Below the pieces are notes generated by a model. That model did no database searches and was not told the origin of the DNA. It saw only the letters and a program-made list of their open reading frames with translations. The translations under genes were made by a program, and so were the position numbers. A stretch of DNA of 64,000 nt from Streptomyces sp. SS1-1. Lineage in GTDB: Bacteria; Actinomycetota; Actinomycetes; Streptomycetales; Streptomycetaceae. The first letter of the stretch is position 1. Each line of letters opens with the position of its first letter. The stretch is from NCBI RefSeq assembly GCF_008973465.1, contig NZ_WBXN01000004.1:7108501-7172500 (forward strand), written 5' to 3'. Positions 8,675 to 17,226 of this stretch are shown piece after piece.

Positions 8675-8697
8675 GTACAGGTGGTAGCTTTCGGCGT

Positions 8698-9765
8698 ATG
8701 CCCCGACCCACCGCCCGAGTCCTGACCCTCCTGGAGCTGCTGCAGTCCGGCGGCACCCGCACGGTGGCCGAGCTGGCCGAGAGACTCGGCGTCGACGGGC
8801 GCACCGTGCGGCGGTACGTGGACCGGCTGCTCGAGCTGGACGTCCCCGTCGAGTCGGTGCGCGGCCGCTACGGCGGCTACCGGCTCGGCCCCGGCTACCG
8901 GCTTCCTCCGCTCATGCTCGGCGACGAGGAGGCGCTCGCCGTACTGCTCGGCCTGGTCGCCGGGCGCCGGGCGGGGCTGACCGGGCCTCAGAGCACGGCC
9001 GCGGAGACGGCGTCGGCGAAGATCCGGCGCGTGCTGCCCCGGCACCTCGCCCACCGGCTCGACAGCCTCCTGGGATCCCTCGCCTTCACCGCGCGATCCG
9101 AAGGACCCGATGGAGCCGATACACCCGAAGTGCGGGACACCCCGGACGCCGGTGTGCTGCTCACCCTCGCCGACGCCGTGCGCCACCGCCGTCCCGTCGC
9201 CGTCCGGTACACCGACCGCGAGGGGCGCCGCAGCGACCGCACCCTGCACCCGTACGGGATCGTCGGGCACGCGGGCCGGTGGTACGTCACCGGCCGGGAC
9301 GCCGGGATCGACGAGGACCGTACGCTCCGGCTCGACCGGATCGCGGACGCGCGGGCCCTGCCCGGCTCGTTCCCGCCCCCGGAGGGGCCCGGTCCGGCGG
9401 AGCGTGTCGTGTCCGGGTTCGCCACGGCCGGATACCGGCACGAGGTGACCCTGCGGATCCGGGCGACGCCGGGCGAGATCCGCGCGCACCTGCCGGCCGG
9501 CGTCGCGGTCCTGGAGGACCCGGGGGACAGGGAGGGCCAGGGCGGCACCGACAGGCCGTGGCTGCGGGCCGAGCTGCGCGCGGAGCGGCTGGAGTGGCTG
9601 CCTCCGGTGCTCGCCGCCCTCGACCGGCCCTTCGTCGTCGAGCGCCCCGCCGCCCTGCGCGACCTCGTCGCGGCGCTCGCCGACCGCCTGGCGGCCTCCG
9701 CCCGCCGCACCTCGCCCGACCCCGAGCCCGCCCCCGAGCCCGAGGGACCGGCACCGGCGTCCTGA
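8698..9765 (+). CDS. YafY-type transcriptional regulator, HTH and WYL domains
   Basis: 355 residues. N-terminal winged helix-turn-helix (about 5-60) with TVAELAERLGVDGRTVRRYVDRL and the wing RGRYGGYRLGPGYRLPPL. A WYL ligand-sensing domain follows at about 155-215, with VAVRYTDREG, LHPYGIVGHAGRWYVTG and RTLRLDRIADA. A WCX-like C-terminal extension ends in a Pro-Glu-rich tail. Such proteins are one-component regulators sensing nucleotides or other ligands. It starts at ATG 8698 and is divergent from the VOC gene, which it probably controls together with itself. Confidence 0.88.
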   Translation: MPRPTARVLTLLELLQSGGTRTVAELAERLGVDGRTVRRYVDRLLELDVPVESVRGRYGGYRLGPGYRLPPLMLGDEEALAVLLGLVAGRRAGLTGPQSTAAETASAKIRRVLPRHLAHRLDSLLGSLAFTARSEGPDGADTPEVRDTPDAGVLLTLADAVRHRRPVAVRYTDREGRRSDRTLHPYGIVGHAGRWYVTGRDAGIDEDRTLRLDRIADARALPGSFPPPEGPGPAERVVSGFATAGYRHEVTLRIRATPGEIRAHLPAGVAVLEDPGDREGQGGTDRPWLRAELRAERLEWLPPVLAALDRPFVVERPAALRDLVAALADRLAASARRTSPDPEPAPEPEGPAPAS

Positions 9766-9780
9766 GCGGGCATGCCGAAA

Positions 9781-9814
9781 GGGTGCCCGGGGAGCCGTGG
9801 CTCCGGGGGCACCC
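9781..9814. terminator. Convergent hairpin terminator
   Basis: GGGTGCCC...GGAGCC pairs with GGCTCC...GGGCACCC around a 2-nt centre. It lies between the stops of two converging genes (9765 and 9832), so it can serve both. Confidence 0.8.
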
Positions 9815-9831
9815 TCGGTGGTCGCGCTGGT

Positions 9832-10263
9832 TCAGAAGTCGGTGGAGAGCCCGCTGACCTCGGCGATGCCGCGCAGCTCCTCCGTCTCCTTGTGCCGTTC
9901 CCTGATGTAGTCGGCGATCTCGCCGAGGCGGATCGGGTCGGAAGCGGTCATGGCGTCGGTGACGATGCGAACCGGACCGGTCTCGTCGACGTCGATCTCG
10001 ACCACCTCGTTGTCCATGCGGCCGGTGACCGCGGTGGCGATCACGAGGGCGGCCTCCTCACGGACCTCTTGGGGCAGGTCGTCGGCCCCGGAGTCGAGCG
10101 CGAGGTCGAGGCTGGACAGGCGCTCCTCCTCGATCGCCTGGAGCACGGGCTCCACCAGGCGTCGCAGGAGGCGGTAGTCCTCCGTGTCCATCCGAATGCG
10201 CAGGAGGTCCAGGTACACGTCCACGGGCCGGCCGTCGCCTTGCGGAATCTCGAATTCGCTCAT
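9832..10263 (-). CDS. Conserved hypothetical acidic protein
   Basis: 143 residues, strongly acidic and soluble. It begins MSEFEIPQGDGRPVDVYLDL and has helical stretches LRRLVEPVLQAIEEERL and IADYIRERHKETEEL. There is no signal peptide or catalytic motif, and I do not recognise the family. The ATG at 10261-10263 is preceded by a weak ACGGGG site. It lies 28 bp downstream of the DUF1206 membrane gene on the same strand, so the two are probably one transcript, ended by the hairpin at 9781-9814. Confidence 0.65.
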   Translation of the reverse strand: MSEFEIPQGDGRPVDVYLDLLRIRMDTEDYRLLRRLVEPVLQAIEEERLSSLDLALDSGADDLPQEVREEAALVIATAVTGRMDNEVVEIDVDETGPVRIVTDAMTASDPIRLGEIADYIRERHKETEELRGIAEVSGLSTDF

Positions 10264-10291
10264 TCGCCCCGTGTTTCCCGCGCGGCGCGGC

Positions 10292-11131
10292 TCACACACG
10301 ACGCCAGCGGGCGAGTGCGAAGGAGAACAGTCCGAACAGCACCAGCCCCGCCGCCACGCACACCAGCAGCCACGGCCCGAGCGGCGTGTCGGCCAGGCTG
10401 CGCAGCGTGTCGTCCATGCCCTTCGCCTTGTCCGGCTCGTACTCGACGGCGGCACGGACGGCGAAGACGCCGGCCGCCGCGAACACCAGGCCGCGGGCCG
10501 CCCCGCCGCCCACGCCGGTGATGTCGACCAGCCGCCGGGTGCGGCGGCTCATCCGGCCCAGCTGGAGCTTGTCGTGGTACTTGCGCAGGACCGCGCGCGC
10601 CCCGATCCAGACACCGGCGGCCACGACGCCGATCCCGGCCGCGGCGACCAGCCACTGACCGGCGGGCAGCTCCAGCGCCCGTGCGGTGACGTCCCGCGAC
10701 TGCTTGTCGCTCGACCCGCCGCCGCTCTGGTGCCGGGTGGCGGCGAAATAGAGCACGGAGTAGGCCACGAAGACGTAGAACCCGCAGCGGGCCGCGGCCA
10801 GCAGCCGCTTGCGCGGGCTGCGCCCGTCCTCGCCGAGGGAGCCGAAGACGGCCTCGCTCAGCCGCCACAGCGCCATGCCGACCAGCCCGATGCCCAGCGC
10901 CCACAGCAGGACCGCGCCGAACGGCCGCTGCGACAGCTCGGCCAGAGCGCCCCCTCGGTCGGCCTGCTGTCCGGTGTCGCCGAACGCGACTTGCAGGGCC
11001 AGCGCCCCGACCAGCAGATAGATCACCCCGCGCGCGGCCAGCCCGGCGCGTGCCGCCCCCCGCGTGACCGACCCCCGTGCGGCCCGCCGGGCCCGCAGCC
11101 GTCCGGTCGACGCCATCGCACTCGTGTTCAT
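10292..11131 (-). CDS. DUF1206 membrane protein
   Basis: 279 residues with six predicted membrane helices in three DUF1206 pairs. Each repeat begins with an Arg-Gly-(Leu/Val)-X-(Tyr/Phe) pattern: ARGVIYLLVGALALQVAF, AARCGFYVFVAYSVLYF and ARGLVFAAAGVFAVRAAV. Aspartates and glycines between helices fit the family. Function is unknown in the family; it is common in actinomycetes, often beside stress genes. The ATG at 11129-11131 has a perfect GGGAGG site. The first repeat also holds a basic N-terminal stretch RLRARRAARG facing the cytoplasm. Confidence 0.85.
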   Translation of the reverse strand: MNTSAMASTGRLRARRAARGSVTRGAARAGLAARGVIYLLVGALALQVAFGDTGQQADRGGALAELSQRPFGAVLLWALGIGLVGMALWRLSEAVFGSLGEDGRSPRKRLLAAARCGFYVFVAYSVLYFAATRHQSGGGSSDKQSRDVTARALELPAGQWLVAAAGIGVVAAGVWIGARAVLRKYHDKLQLGRMSRRTRRLVDITGVGGGAARGLVFAAAGVFAVRAAVEYEPDKAKGMDDTLRSLADTPLGPWLLVCVAAGLVLFGLFSFALARWRRV

Positions 11132-11316
11132 GTAGACCTCCCGGACATGCGGATGCCCCGGCGGCGCCACCGCACACGCGGCGCTTCCACCGGGGCCGTC
11201 CGGCGCGTGACCGGCGGGAACACGGGAGCCGGGAGGGGACCGTGTGCCGGAGGGGTCGGCGGCCGGCCAGGTCGAACGGCGGCCAGTTGATCGAAGGGCG
11301 GCCGGTCGGTCGAACG

Positions 11317-11961
11317 TCAGCCGGTCCGGTCGAACGTGAGATGCGTGACGCCGCTCGACGTCGTGACGGTGTCGACGGCGTAGTCCTTCTCCAGGCCCTC
11401 GAGGCCGTCCCAGAGGCGGACGCCCCGCCCCAGCACGATCGGCACGACCACCACGTGCAGATGGTCGATCAGCCGGGCGGCGAGGAAGTCCCGGATGACG
11501 GTGGGGCCCCCGCCGATCCGCACGTCCTGCCCGCCCGCGGCCTCGCGTGCCGTCTCCAGCGCGGCGGCGGGGGAGGCGTCGAGGAAGTGGAACGTGGTGC
11601 CGCCCTCCATGGTGATCGGCGGCCGGGTGTGCCGGGTCAGGACGAACGTCGGGGTGTGGAACGGCGGATTGGGCCCCCACCACCCCTTCCAGTCGGGGTC
11701 CTCGTGCCAGCCCGGGCAGCCGTACTTGCCGGCGCCCATGATCTCGGCGCCGATCCCGGGCTCGAACTGCCGGACGAACGCGTCGTCGGCGCCGCCGGTC
11801 CCGCCCTCCTCGCCGGTTCTCCCGCGCCACCAGCGGGTGGCGAACATCCACTCGTGCAGCCGTTCCCCGGCGTGCCCGAACGGCGCCTCGCGGCTGAGTC
11901 CCTCGCCGGTGGCGAAGCCGTCGAGCGAGACCGAGAAGTTGTGCACACGGGCGAGTGACAT
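11317..11961 (-). CDS. Dihydrofolate-reductase-fold (RibD C-terminal-like) protein
   Basis: 214 residues of the DHFR/RibD C-terminal reductase family. It shows HNFSVSLDGFATG at the start, IMGAGKYG, FVLTRHTRPPITMEGG, DVRIGGGPTVIRDFLAARLIDHLH, and VVVPIVLGRGVRLW. These place an NADPH site near GGGP. Such stand-alone proteins are common in soil actinomycetes and rarely characterised; a true folate role is unlikely. The ATG at 11959-11961 follows AGGGAG. Short TTCGACCG-like repeats continue beyond the stop codon (11261-11316), a minor decayed duplication of the gene end. Confidence 0.85.
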   Translation of the reverse strand: MSLARVHNFSVSLDGFATGEGLSREAPFGHAGERLHEWMFATRWWRGRTGEEGGTGGADDAFVRQFEPGIGAEIMGAGKYGCPGWHEDPDWKGWWGPNPPFHTPTFVLTRHTRPPITMEGGTTFHFLDASPAAALETAREAAGGQDVRIGGGPTVIRDFLAARLIDHLHVVVVPIVLGRGVRLWDGLEGLEKDYAVDTVTTSSGVTHLTFDRTG

Positions 11962-12215
11962 GGGCGGCTCCCTGCTTCCGCGGCCGGAGATTCCCTGCAC
12001 CAGCTTGGCCGCTCCCCGGCCGTCGCGCAGCGGAACGGCGCACGGCGCGTCGTGCGCGCCGAGAAGACCGGTGACATTGCCGGTCCGCACGGGCCGCACG
12101 GTCCCCGACAGTGACACGGCCACCCACGGCGGGCCCCGCCGCGGGCACGCGGCCGACTCCCCATGTCCCGTGTGCCCGTGGCGCCGGCCGCCCGCCACGA
12201 CAGAGAGGACGACCC

Positions 12216-13127
12216 GTGCGACTGCACCCCCACAGCACCGCCCCCGCGAGGCGCCGGACCGGACGCCTGGCCGGCGCCGCCGCGGCCCTCGCCGCGCTCG
12301 TCGGACTCGGGACCCTCGGCGGTCCGGGCGCCCACGCCGCCGACAACCCGTACGAGCGCGGCCCGGCGCCGACCACCTCCAGCATCGAGGCCCTGCGCGG
12401 CCCCTACGCCGTGTCGCAGACCTCCGTGTCCTCGCTCGTGGTCACCGGGTTCGGCGGCGGCACCATCTACTACCCGACGTCGACCAGCGACGGCACCTTC
12501 GGCGCCATCGCCGTCTCCCCGGGCTTCACGGCGTACGAGTCGTCGATCGCCTGGCTGGGGCCGCGGCTCGCCTCGCAGGGCTTCGTGGTGTTCACCATCG
12601 ACACGCTCACCACGGTCGACCAGCCCGACTCGCGGGGCCGCCAGCTCCTGGCCGCGCTGGACTACCTGACCGAGCGCAGTTCGGTGCGCGGGCGGATCGA
12701 CGCGAGCCGCCTCGGCGTGATGGGCCACTCGATGGGCGGTGGCGGCAGCCTGGAGGCCGCCAAGACCCGTCCGTCGCTCCAGGCGGCGATCCCGCTGACC
12801 CCGTGGAACCTCGACAAGACCTGGCCCGAACTCACCACGCCGACCCTGATCTTCGGCGCGGACGGCGACACCATCGCCCCGGTCGCCACCCACGCCAAGC
12901 CGTTCTACAACACCCTGCCCTCGAACCTCGACCGGGCGTACCTGGAACTGAACGCGGCGACCCACTTCACGCCCAACACGTCGAACACGACGATCGCGAA
13001 GTACAGCATCTCCTGGCTCAAGCGGTTCATCGACAACGACACCCGCTACGAGCAGTTCCTGTGCCCGCTGCCCCGGGCCAGCCTGACCATCGAGGAGTAC
13101 CGGGGCAACTGCCCCCACACCTCCTGA
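12216..13127 (+). CDS. Secreted cutinase / PET-hydrolase-type polyesterase
   Basis: 303-residue alpha/beta hydrolase close to Thermobifida cutinases. A signal peptide with twin-Arg-rich n-region and cleavage after GAHA leaves a mature start at ADNPYERGP. Catalytic triad: Ser172 in GHSMGGGG, Asp218 in GADGDTIAPV and His250 in AATHF, spaced exactly as Ser130, Asp176 and His208 of TfCut2. Cys283 and Cys299 match the C-terminal disulfide. The substrate cleft has Phe104 for the clamp Tyr60 and Ala106 at the TfCut2 Gly62 position, with Trp197 matching Trp155. It should be exported and hydrolyse cutin-like or aromatic polyesters. The GTG at 12216 has AGAGAGGA upstream. It stands alone, with a strong terminator behind it. 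Confidence 0.92.
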   Translation: MRLHPHSTAPARRRTGRLAGAAAALAALVGLGTLGGPGAHAADNPYERGPAPTTSSIEALRGPYAVSQTSVSSLVVTGFGGGTIYYPTSTSDGTFGAIAVSPGFTAYESSIAWLGPRLASQGFVVFTIDTLTTVDQPDSRGRQLLAALDYLTERSSVRGRIDASRLGVMGHSMGGGGSLEAAKTRPSLQAAIPLTPWNLDKTWPELTTPTLIFGADGDTIAPVATHAKPFYNTLPSNLDRAYLELNAATHFTPNTSNTTIAKYSISWLKRFIDNDTRYEQFLCPLPRASLTIEEYRGNCPHTS

Positions 13128-13142
13128 GGTTCCCCCACAGGC

Positions 13143-13175
13143 GGGCGGTGGACGCGACCACGGCGTCCACCGCCC
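13143..13175 (+). terminator. Strong terminator after the polyesterase gene
   Basis: Perfect 13-bp stem (13143-13155 with 13163-13175) and 7-nt loop, 16 bp after the stop codon. Confidence 0.85.
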
Positions 13176-13337
13176 CGTTGTGCCGGGGCACGGTCCCCGG
13201 CGCGCACGGCTGGGCGGCGGCACAGTCCCGCCACCCCGCCTCCCTCGCCAACCCGCAGGTGGCGCGGCCTGTTCGGCCCCGCGCCCCCACGGACGCGGGC
13301 CTTCCGCGTCGCTTTACGCGCCCGTAACATCACGGGA

Positions 13338-14861
13338 ATGACCACAGACAGGAGCAGCACGCGGACGGCTCCCCCCGAGCGGGGCCGCACCCGCGAGGAG
13401 GGCGCCGGGTCGGTCGTGGTCGACCGAGGGTGCCTCGAACTGGCGCGGGGCCGACGGCAGTTGGCCGACGGACCGGTGGACGACGCCCGGGAGAGCCTGC
13501 TGCTGGCCGCGTCCCTGCTCGCCGCCGACGCCCCCGAACTGGCCGGGGCCGCCCGGATGTCGGCGGCCGAGGCCGCCTGGGCGGCGGGCGACATCGCGGC
13601 CTGCCTGAGCACGCTCGACGGCGAGGACAGGGCGGACACCTTCTCCGGACCGGGGTGGGCCAGGGACGCCTTCCTCCAGGACCACCGCGACGGCATGCGC
13701 GCGTTGCTGGCCCGCCGCCCCGAGCACGCCGTCGGCCCGCTGCGCCGGGTGCTGGACCGCGCCCGCACCGACGACCGCCCCGACCGCCTGCTGCGGGCGG
13801 CGTCCGCGGCCCTGCTGCTCGGCGACCTCAGGGAGGCCCGCGCCGCCGGCGCCCGCGCCCTGGCCGCCGCCCGCAACGCGGACTGCGCCGCGTCGGAGGC
13901 ACGCGCCCTGGAGTACCTCGCCTACGGCGAACTGCGGGCCGGCCGGCACGAGCAGGCACGCGCCCACGCCGAGGAGGGCGTACGGGCCGCGGCGGCGGCC
14001 GGGCACCGCAACACCGCGGCCAGCCACCACGCCATGCTCGCCCTGGCCGCCTCGATCGAAGGGGACACGGGCGCCGTCGAGGGGTACGCGGCGACCGCCC
14101 TCGCCGTCGCCCGCCGGCACGGCCTGGCACAGGCGGCCACCCTCGCCGAATGGGCCGTGGCCCGCGCCGACCTGGCCCGAGGCCGCCCGCTGGACGCCGC
14201 CGACCGGCTCGGCCCGCTCGTCGGACCGGGCGCCCGGCGCGGGCACTTCGCCGTGTGGATGCTCGCCGTGCCGTGCTTCGTGGAGGCCGCGGTGCTCGCC
14301 GGGCACCCCGAGGACGCGCGGACGGTCGTCGGCGACCTCGCGCTGTGGGCGGCCTTCGGCGCCGACCCGCACGCCCCGGCGCAGCTCGCCCGTTGCCGGG
14401 CCCTGCTCGCGTCCGGCGACCGGGCCGACGCCCTCTACCTGCGGGCGCTCGCCCTGCACGACGAGGCGGGCGGCGACTTCGAGCGCGCCCGCACCGAGCT
14501 GCTGTACGGCCGCTGGCTGCGCAGGCGCCGGCGTCTGCGCGAGGCCCGCGCCCGTCTCGGGGCCGCCCTGGTCGGGTTCGAGCGGTGTGGCGCCGCCGCC
14601 TGGGCCGAGCAGACCCGCGCCGAACTGCGCGCCAACGGCGCCGCGTCCAGGACCGAGCGGGCCGCGGGCCTGGCCCGGCTCACCCCGCAGCAACTGCGTA
14701 TCGCCCGCCACGTGGCCGAGGGCGCCACCAACCGCGAGGTCGCCCAGCGCCTCGCCGTCAGCACCCGCACCGTCGACTACCACCTGCGCAACGTCTTCGC
14801 CGCGCTCGGCGTCCGCTCCCGCATCGAACTGGCGCTCATGGTCGGCCAGGAGGACCGGTGA
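13338..14861 (+). CDS. LuxR-family regulator with TPR-like N-terminal region
   Basis: 507 residues. Residues about 30-430 are Ala/Arg-rich helical repeats of TPR type (LAAASLLAADAPELAG, ALEYLAYGELRAGRHEQARAH), resembling the C-terminal half of large MalT/LAL regulators but without their ATPase. The last 65 residues are a LuxR DNA-binding domain: LTPQQLRIARHVAEGATNREVAQRL and STRTVDYHLRNVFAALGV. With no receiver or nucleotide site, it probably senses a protein or small ligand through the repeats. ATG at 13338. Adjacent targets cannot be named; the polyesterase upstream faces the same way but is separated by a terminator. Confidence 0.82.
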   Translation: MTTDRSSTRTAPPERGRTREEGAGSVVVDRGCLELARGRRQLADGPVDDARESLLLAASLLAADAPELAGAARMSAAEAAWAAGDIAACLSTLDGEDRADTFSGPGWARDAFLQDHRDGMRALLARRPEHAVGPLRRVLDRARTDDRPDRLLRAASAALLLGDLREARAAGARALAAARNADCAASEARALEYLAYGELRAGRHEQARAHAEEGVRAAAAAGHRNTAASHHAMLALAASIEGDTGAVEGYAATALAVARRHGLAQAATLAEWAVARADLARGRPLDAADRLGPLVGPGARRGHFAVWMLAVPCFVEAAVLAGHPEDARTVVGDLALWAAFGADPHAPAQLARCRALLASGDRADALYLRALALHDEAGGDFERARTELLYGRWLRRRRRLREARARLGAALVGFERCGAAAWAEQTRAELRANGAASRTERAAGLARLTPQQLRIARHVAEGATNREVAQRLAVSTRTVDYHLRNVFAALGVRSRIELALMVGQEDR

Positions 14862-15076
14862 GCGGCGCCGGGCCGGCCCGGTGAGGCCGGCCGTGCCCCG
14901 GCCCGGCCGAAGAATCCGGCTGCACACCCCTAGGGACCGACCGGACGGTATGTCATCCTTCAACGCAGGACGATTCGGGTGGCGACCGCCGCACGGGCAG
15001 CGCACCCCGCCGGACACCGCTGAGCCGGCCCGGCGCCGGAGCACTGCCGGGAAGCCGAGGCTGGGGGAGGACCGCG

Positions 15077-16378
15077 ATGCATCCTGCCGTACGCACACGC
15101 GCCACGATCCGCACCGGGCCGGTGCCCGTCCCGCACCGGCGGGCCCCGCGCCTGCGGTCGCTGATCGACGCCGACGCGCTGCGCGTCCTGCACCGGGCGG
15201 CCCGCGCCCTGCTCGACGACCTCCCGGCGCTCACCGACCGCCTCCTGGCCGCCCTCGGCGAGCAGGAACCCGCGTACCGCGCCGCGCTCGCGCACGACCA
15301 CGGCGCCACCTGGGAGGAGGCCCACCGCTCCCTGCGGCACAGCGTGACCTCGCTGCTCGACCCGCGCGGCACCCGGGACGCCGCGCACCGCTGCACCTGG
15401 CGGATCGGGGTCTCCCGCGCCGAGCAGGGGCTGCCGCTCGACGCCCTGCTGCACGCGTTCCGGCTCGGCGGCTCCCTGGTCTGGCAGCGGCTCGTGGAGG
15501 AGACCTCCCGCTCGGCGCCCGAGGACGTCCGGCTCCTCGTGCACGTCGCCACCGACGTGTGGGACTACGTCGACGAGCACAGCGGCATCGTCGCCGAGGC
15601 GTACCGGCAGACCGAACGGCAGCTCGCCTGGCGCCGCGAGAACCGGGCGCGCCTCCTCGCGACCGCCCTCCTCGACGGCACGAGCCGCATCGCCGACCTG
15701 CCGGAGACCGCCGAGGGACTGCGCCTGCCGGAACAGGGCCGCTACGTCGTCGTCGCGGTCGCGGGCGGCCGGCCCCAGCTGCCGGCGGGCGTCCGCGCCA
15801 CCGCCGTACCACCCGGTGCGAGCGTGTACTGGCACTCAGGAGGGGAAGTGGACCACGGCATCGTCCTGGTCGGCGACGAGGGGGACGACGGGGACGACGC
15901 GGACGGCCGCGACCCCGTCGAGGCACTGGGCCTGAGCGCCGACGGCGTGCCCGGGCGGCGCGTCGGCGTCGGCGGCACCGTGAACGGCCTGGCCGCCGTC
16001 GGCGACGCCCGCCGCCTCGCCGACCTCGCGCTCGGCATCTGCCCGCCCGGGGGCGGCACGATCCGGCTCACCGAACATCTGCCCGAGGCCCTCGTGGTCT
16101 CCTGCCCCGAGCTGGGCATCACCCTCACCGAACAGGTCCTCGGCCCGCTGCTGCGCCTGGACCCGGCCGACCGGGACGTCCTGCTGGACACCCTGACCGC
16201 CTGGTTCGACTGCGACGGCTCCGCCCAGCGGGCCGGGGAGCGCCTGTACTGCCACCGCAACACCGTCCTGAACCGGCTGCGCCGCTGCGAACAGCTCACC
16301 GGCCGCTCCCTCGCCCGCCCGGTCGACGTCGTCGAGATCAGCCTCGCCCTGACGGCCCGGCGCCTCCTGCGCGGCTGA
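15077..16378 (+). CDS. PucR/CdaR-type transcriptional regulator
   Basis: 433 residues. The N-terminal helical region (about 30-190) resembles the RsbT-co-antagonist-like sensor of actinobacterial PucR proteins. A GGDEF-like degenerate domain lies in the middle, and a C-terminal PucR HTH holds DTLTAWFDCDGSAQRAGERLYCHRNTV with NRLRRCEQLTGRSL. The spacing HRNTVLNRLRR is diagnostic. These regulators commonly control nitrogen or amino-acid uptake; the liv importer begins 850 bp downstream in the same direction and is a plausible but unproven target. The ATG at 15077 has GGGGGAGGA upstream. Confidence 0.85.
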   Translation: MHPAVRTRATIRTGPVPVPHRRAPRLRSLIDADALRVLHRAARALLDDLPALTDRLLAALGEQEPAYRAALAHDHGATWEEAHRSLRHSVTSLLDPRGTRDAAHRCTWRIGVSRAEQGLPLDALLHAFRLGGSLVWQRLVEETSRSAPEDVRLLVHVATDVWDYVDEHSGIVAEAYRQTERQLAWRRENRARLLATALLDGTSRIADLPETAEGLRLPEQGRYVVVAVAGGRPQLPAGVRATAVPPGASVYWHSGGEVDHGIVLVGDEGDDGDDADGRDPVEALGLSADGVPGRRVGVGGTVNGLAAVGDARRLADLALGICPPGGGTIRLTEHLPEALVVSCPELGITLTEQVLGPLLRLDPADRDVLLDTLTAWFDCDGSAQRAGERLYCHRNTVLNRLRRCEQLTGRSLARPVDVVEISLALTARRLLRG

Positions 16379-16476
16379 CCGGCCGCGCCCGCCCCGCCCG
16401 CCGTACGGAGATGCGCGGCCGGGCGCCGGATGGTGCACTCGGGTGAGGAGGCGGGGGCCGGTCGGCTGGAGGTGCC

Positions 16477-17043
16477 ATGGCTGACAGGGGACACCGGCGC
16501 GGGCCCCTCCCGCCCGCGCCCCGGCCCTGGCCGCACGGCGGCGTACGGACCCGGATCAACGCCGTGGCCTTCCGCGTCGCCTCCCTCGGCGTACGGCACG
16601 CGGTACGGCGGCTGCCCGAGGTGCTGAGCGAGGACGAGACCGTGGAGATGCTCGCCACGGGCACCCACGGCCACGGCACCGGCGTCCTCGTCATGACGGA
16701 CCGGCGCCTCGTCCTCTACGGCCACGGCATGCTGACGCGCACCGTGGAGGAGTTCCCGTACGACCGGATCAGCTCCGTGCAGTGGACCGGCGGCCTGCTC
16801 ATGGGCACCCTGCGCGTCGTCGCGGCGGGCGGCGGGACCGAGCTCCGGCAGGTGCCCACCGACCAGGGCACGGCCCTCGCCGACCTGCTGGGCCACCGCC
16901 TCGCCGCCGGCGCCCCACCCCCGCCCGGCACCGCGGGCCACATCGCCGCCCGCCTCGCCACCCTGGACGACCTGCGCGCGTCCGGCGCGATCACCGACCA
17001 GGAGCACCGGGACCGCAGGGCGGAGATCCTGAGGGCTCTCTAG
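16477..17043 (+). CDS. PH-like and SHOCT domain protein
   Basis: 188 residues. A bacterial PH-like domain spans about residues 50-135 (VLVMTDRRLVLYGHGMLTRTVEEFPYDRISSVQW). The C-terminal 30 residues form a SHOCT motif (LDDLRASGAITDQEHRDRRAEIL), which usually mediates oligomerisation. The N-terminal 30 residues are Pro/Arg-rich. There is no membrane segment. Function unknown. The ATG at 16477 follows GGAGG. It precedes the liv operon by 183 bp with no terminator seen, but a regulatory link is not shown. Confidence 0.78.
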   Translation: MADRGHRRGPLPPAPRPWPHGGVRTRINAVAFRVASLGVRHAVRRLPEVLSEDETVEMLATGTHGHGTGVLVMTDRRLVLYGHGMLTRTVEEFPYDRISSVQWTGGLLMGTLRVVAAGGGTELRQVPTDQGTALADLLGHRLAAGAPPPPGTAGHIAARLATLDDLRASGAITDQEHRDRRAEILRAL

Positions 17044-17226
17044 GGCACGTCCGGACTCCCGGGCGTCAACGGCCTGGTGGGCACCCGCACAACCCCGGCC
17101 CACCCCCGTTGGGACCGCGCAGCGACCTGCGGCTCGGGCCTGTACCCGCCGGTCGCGGGCGTGCTGTCGTGGGCTGCCCCTCCCCCCGACGCACCCGTGC
17201 CCCCGGCACGGATCCGAGGAGACGTG

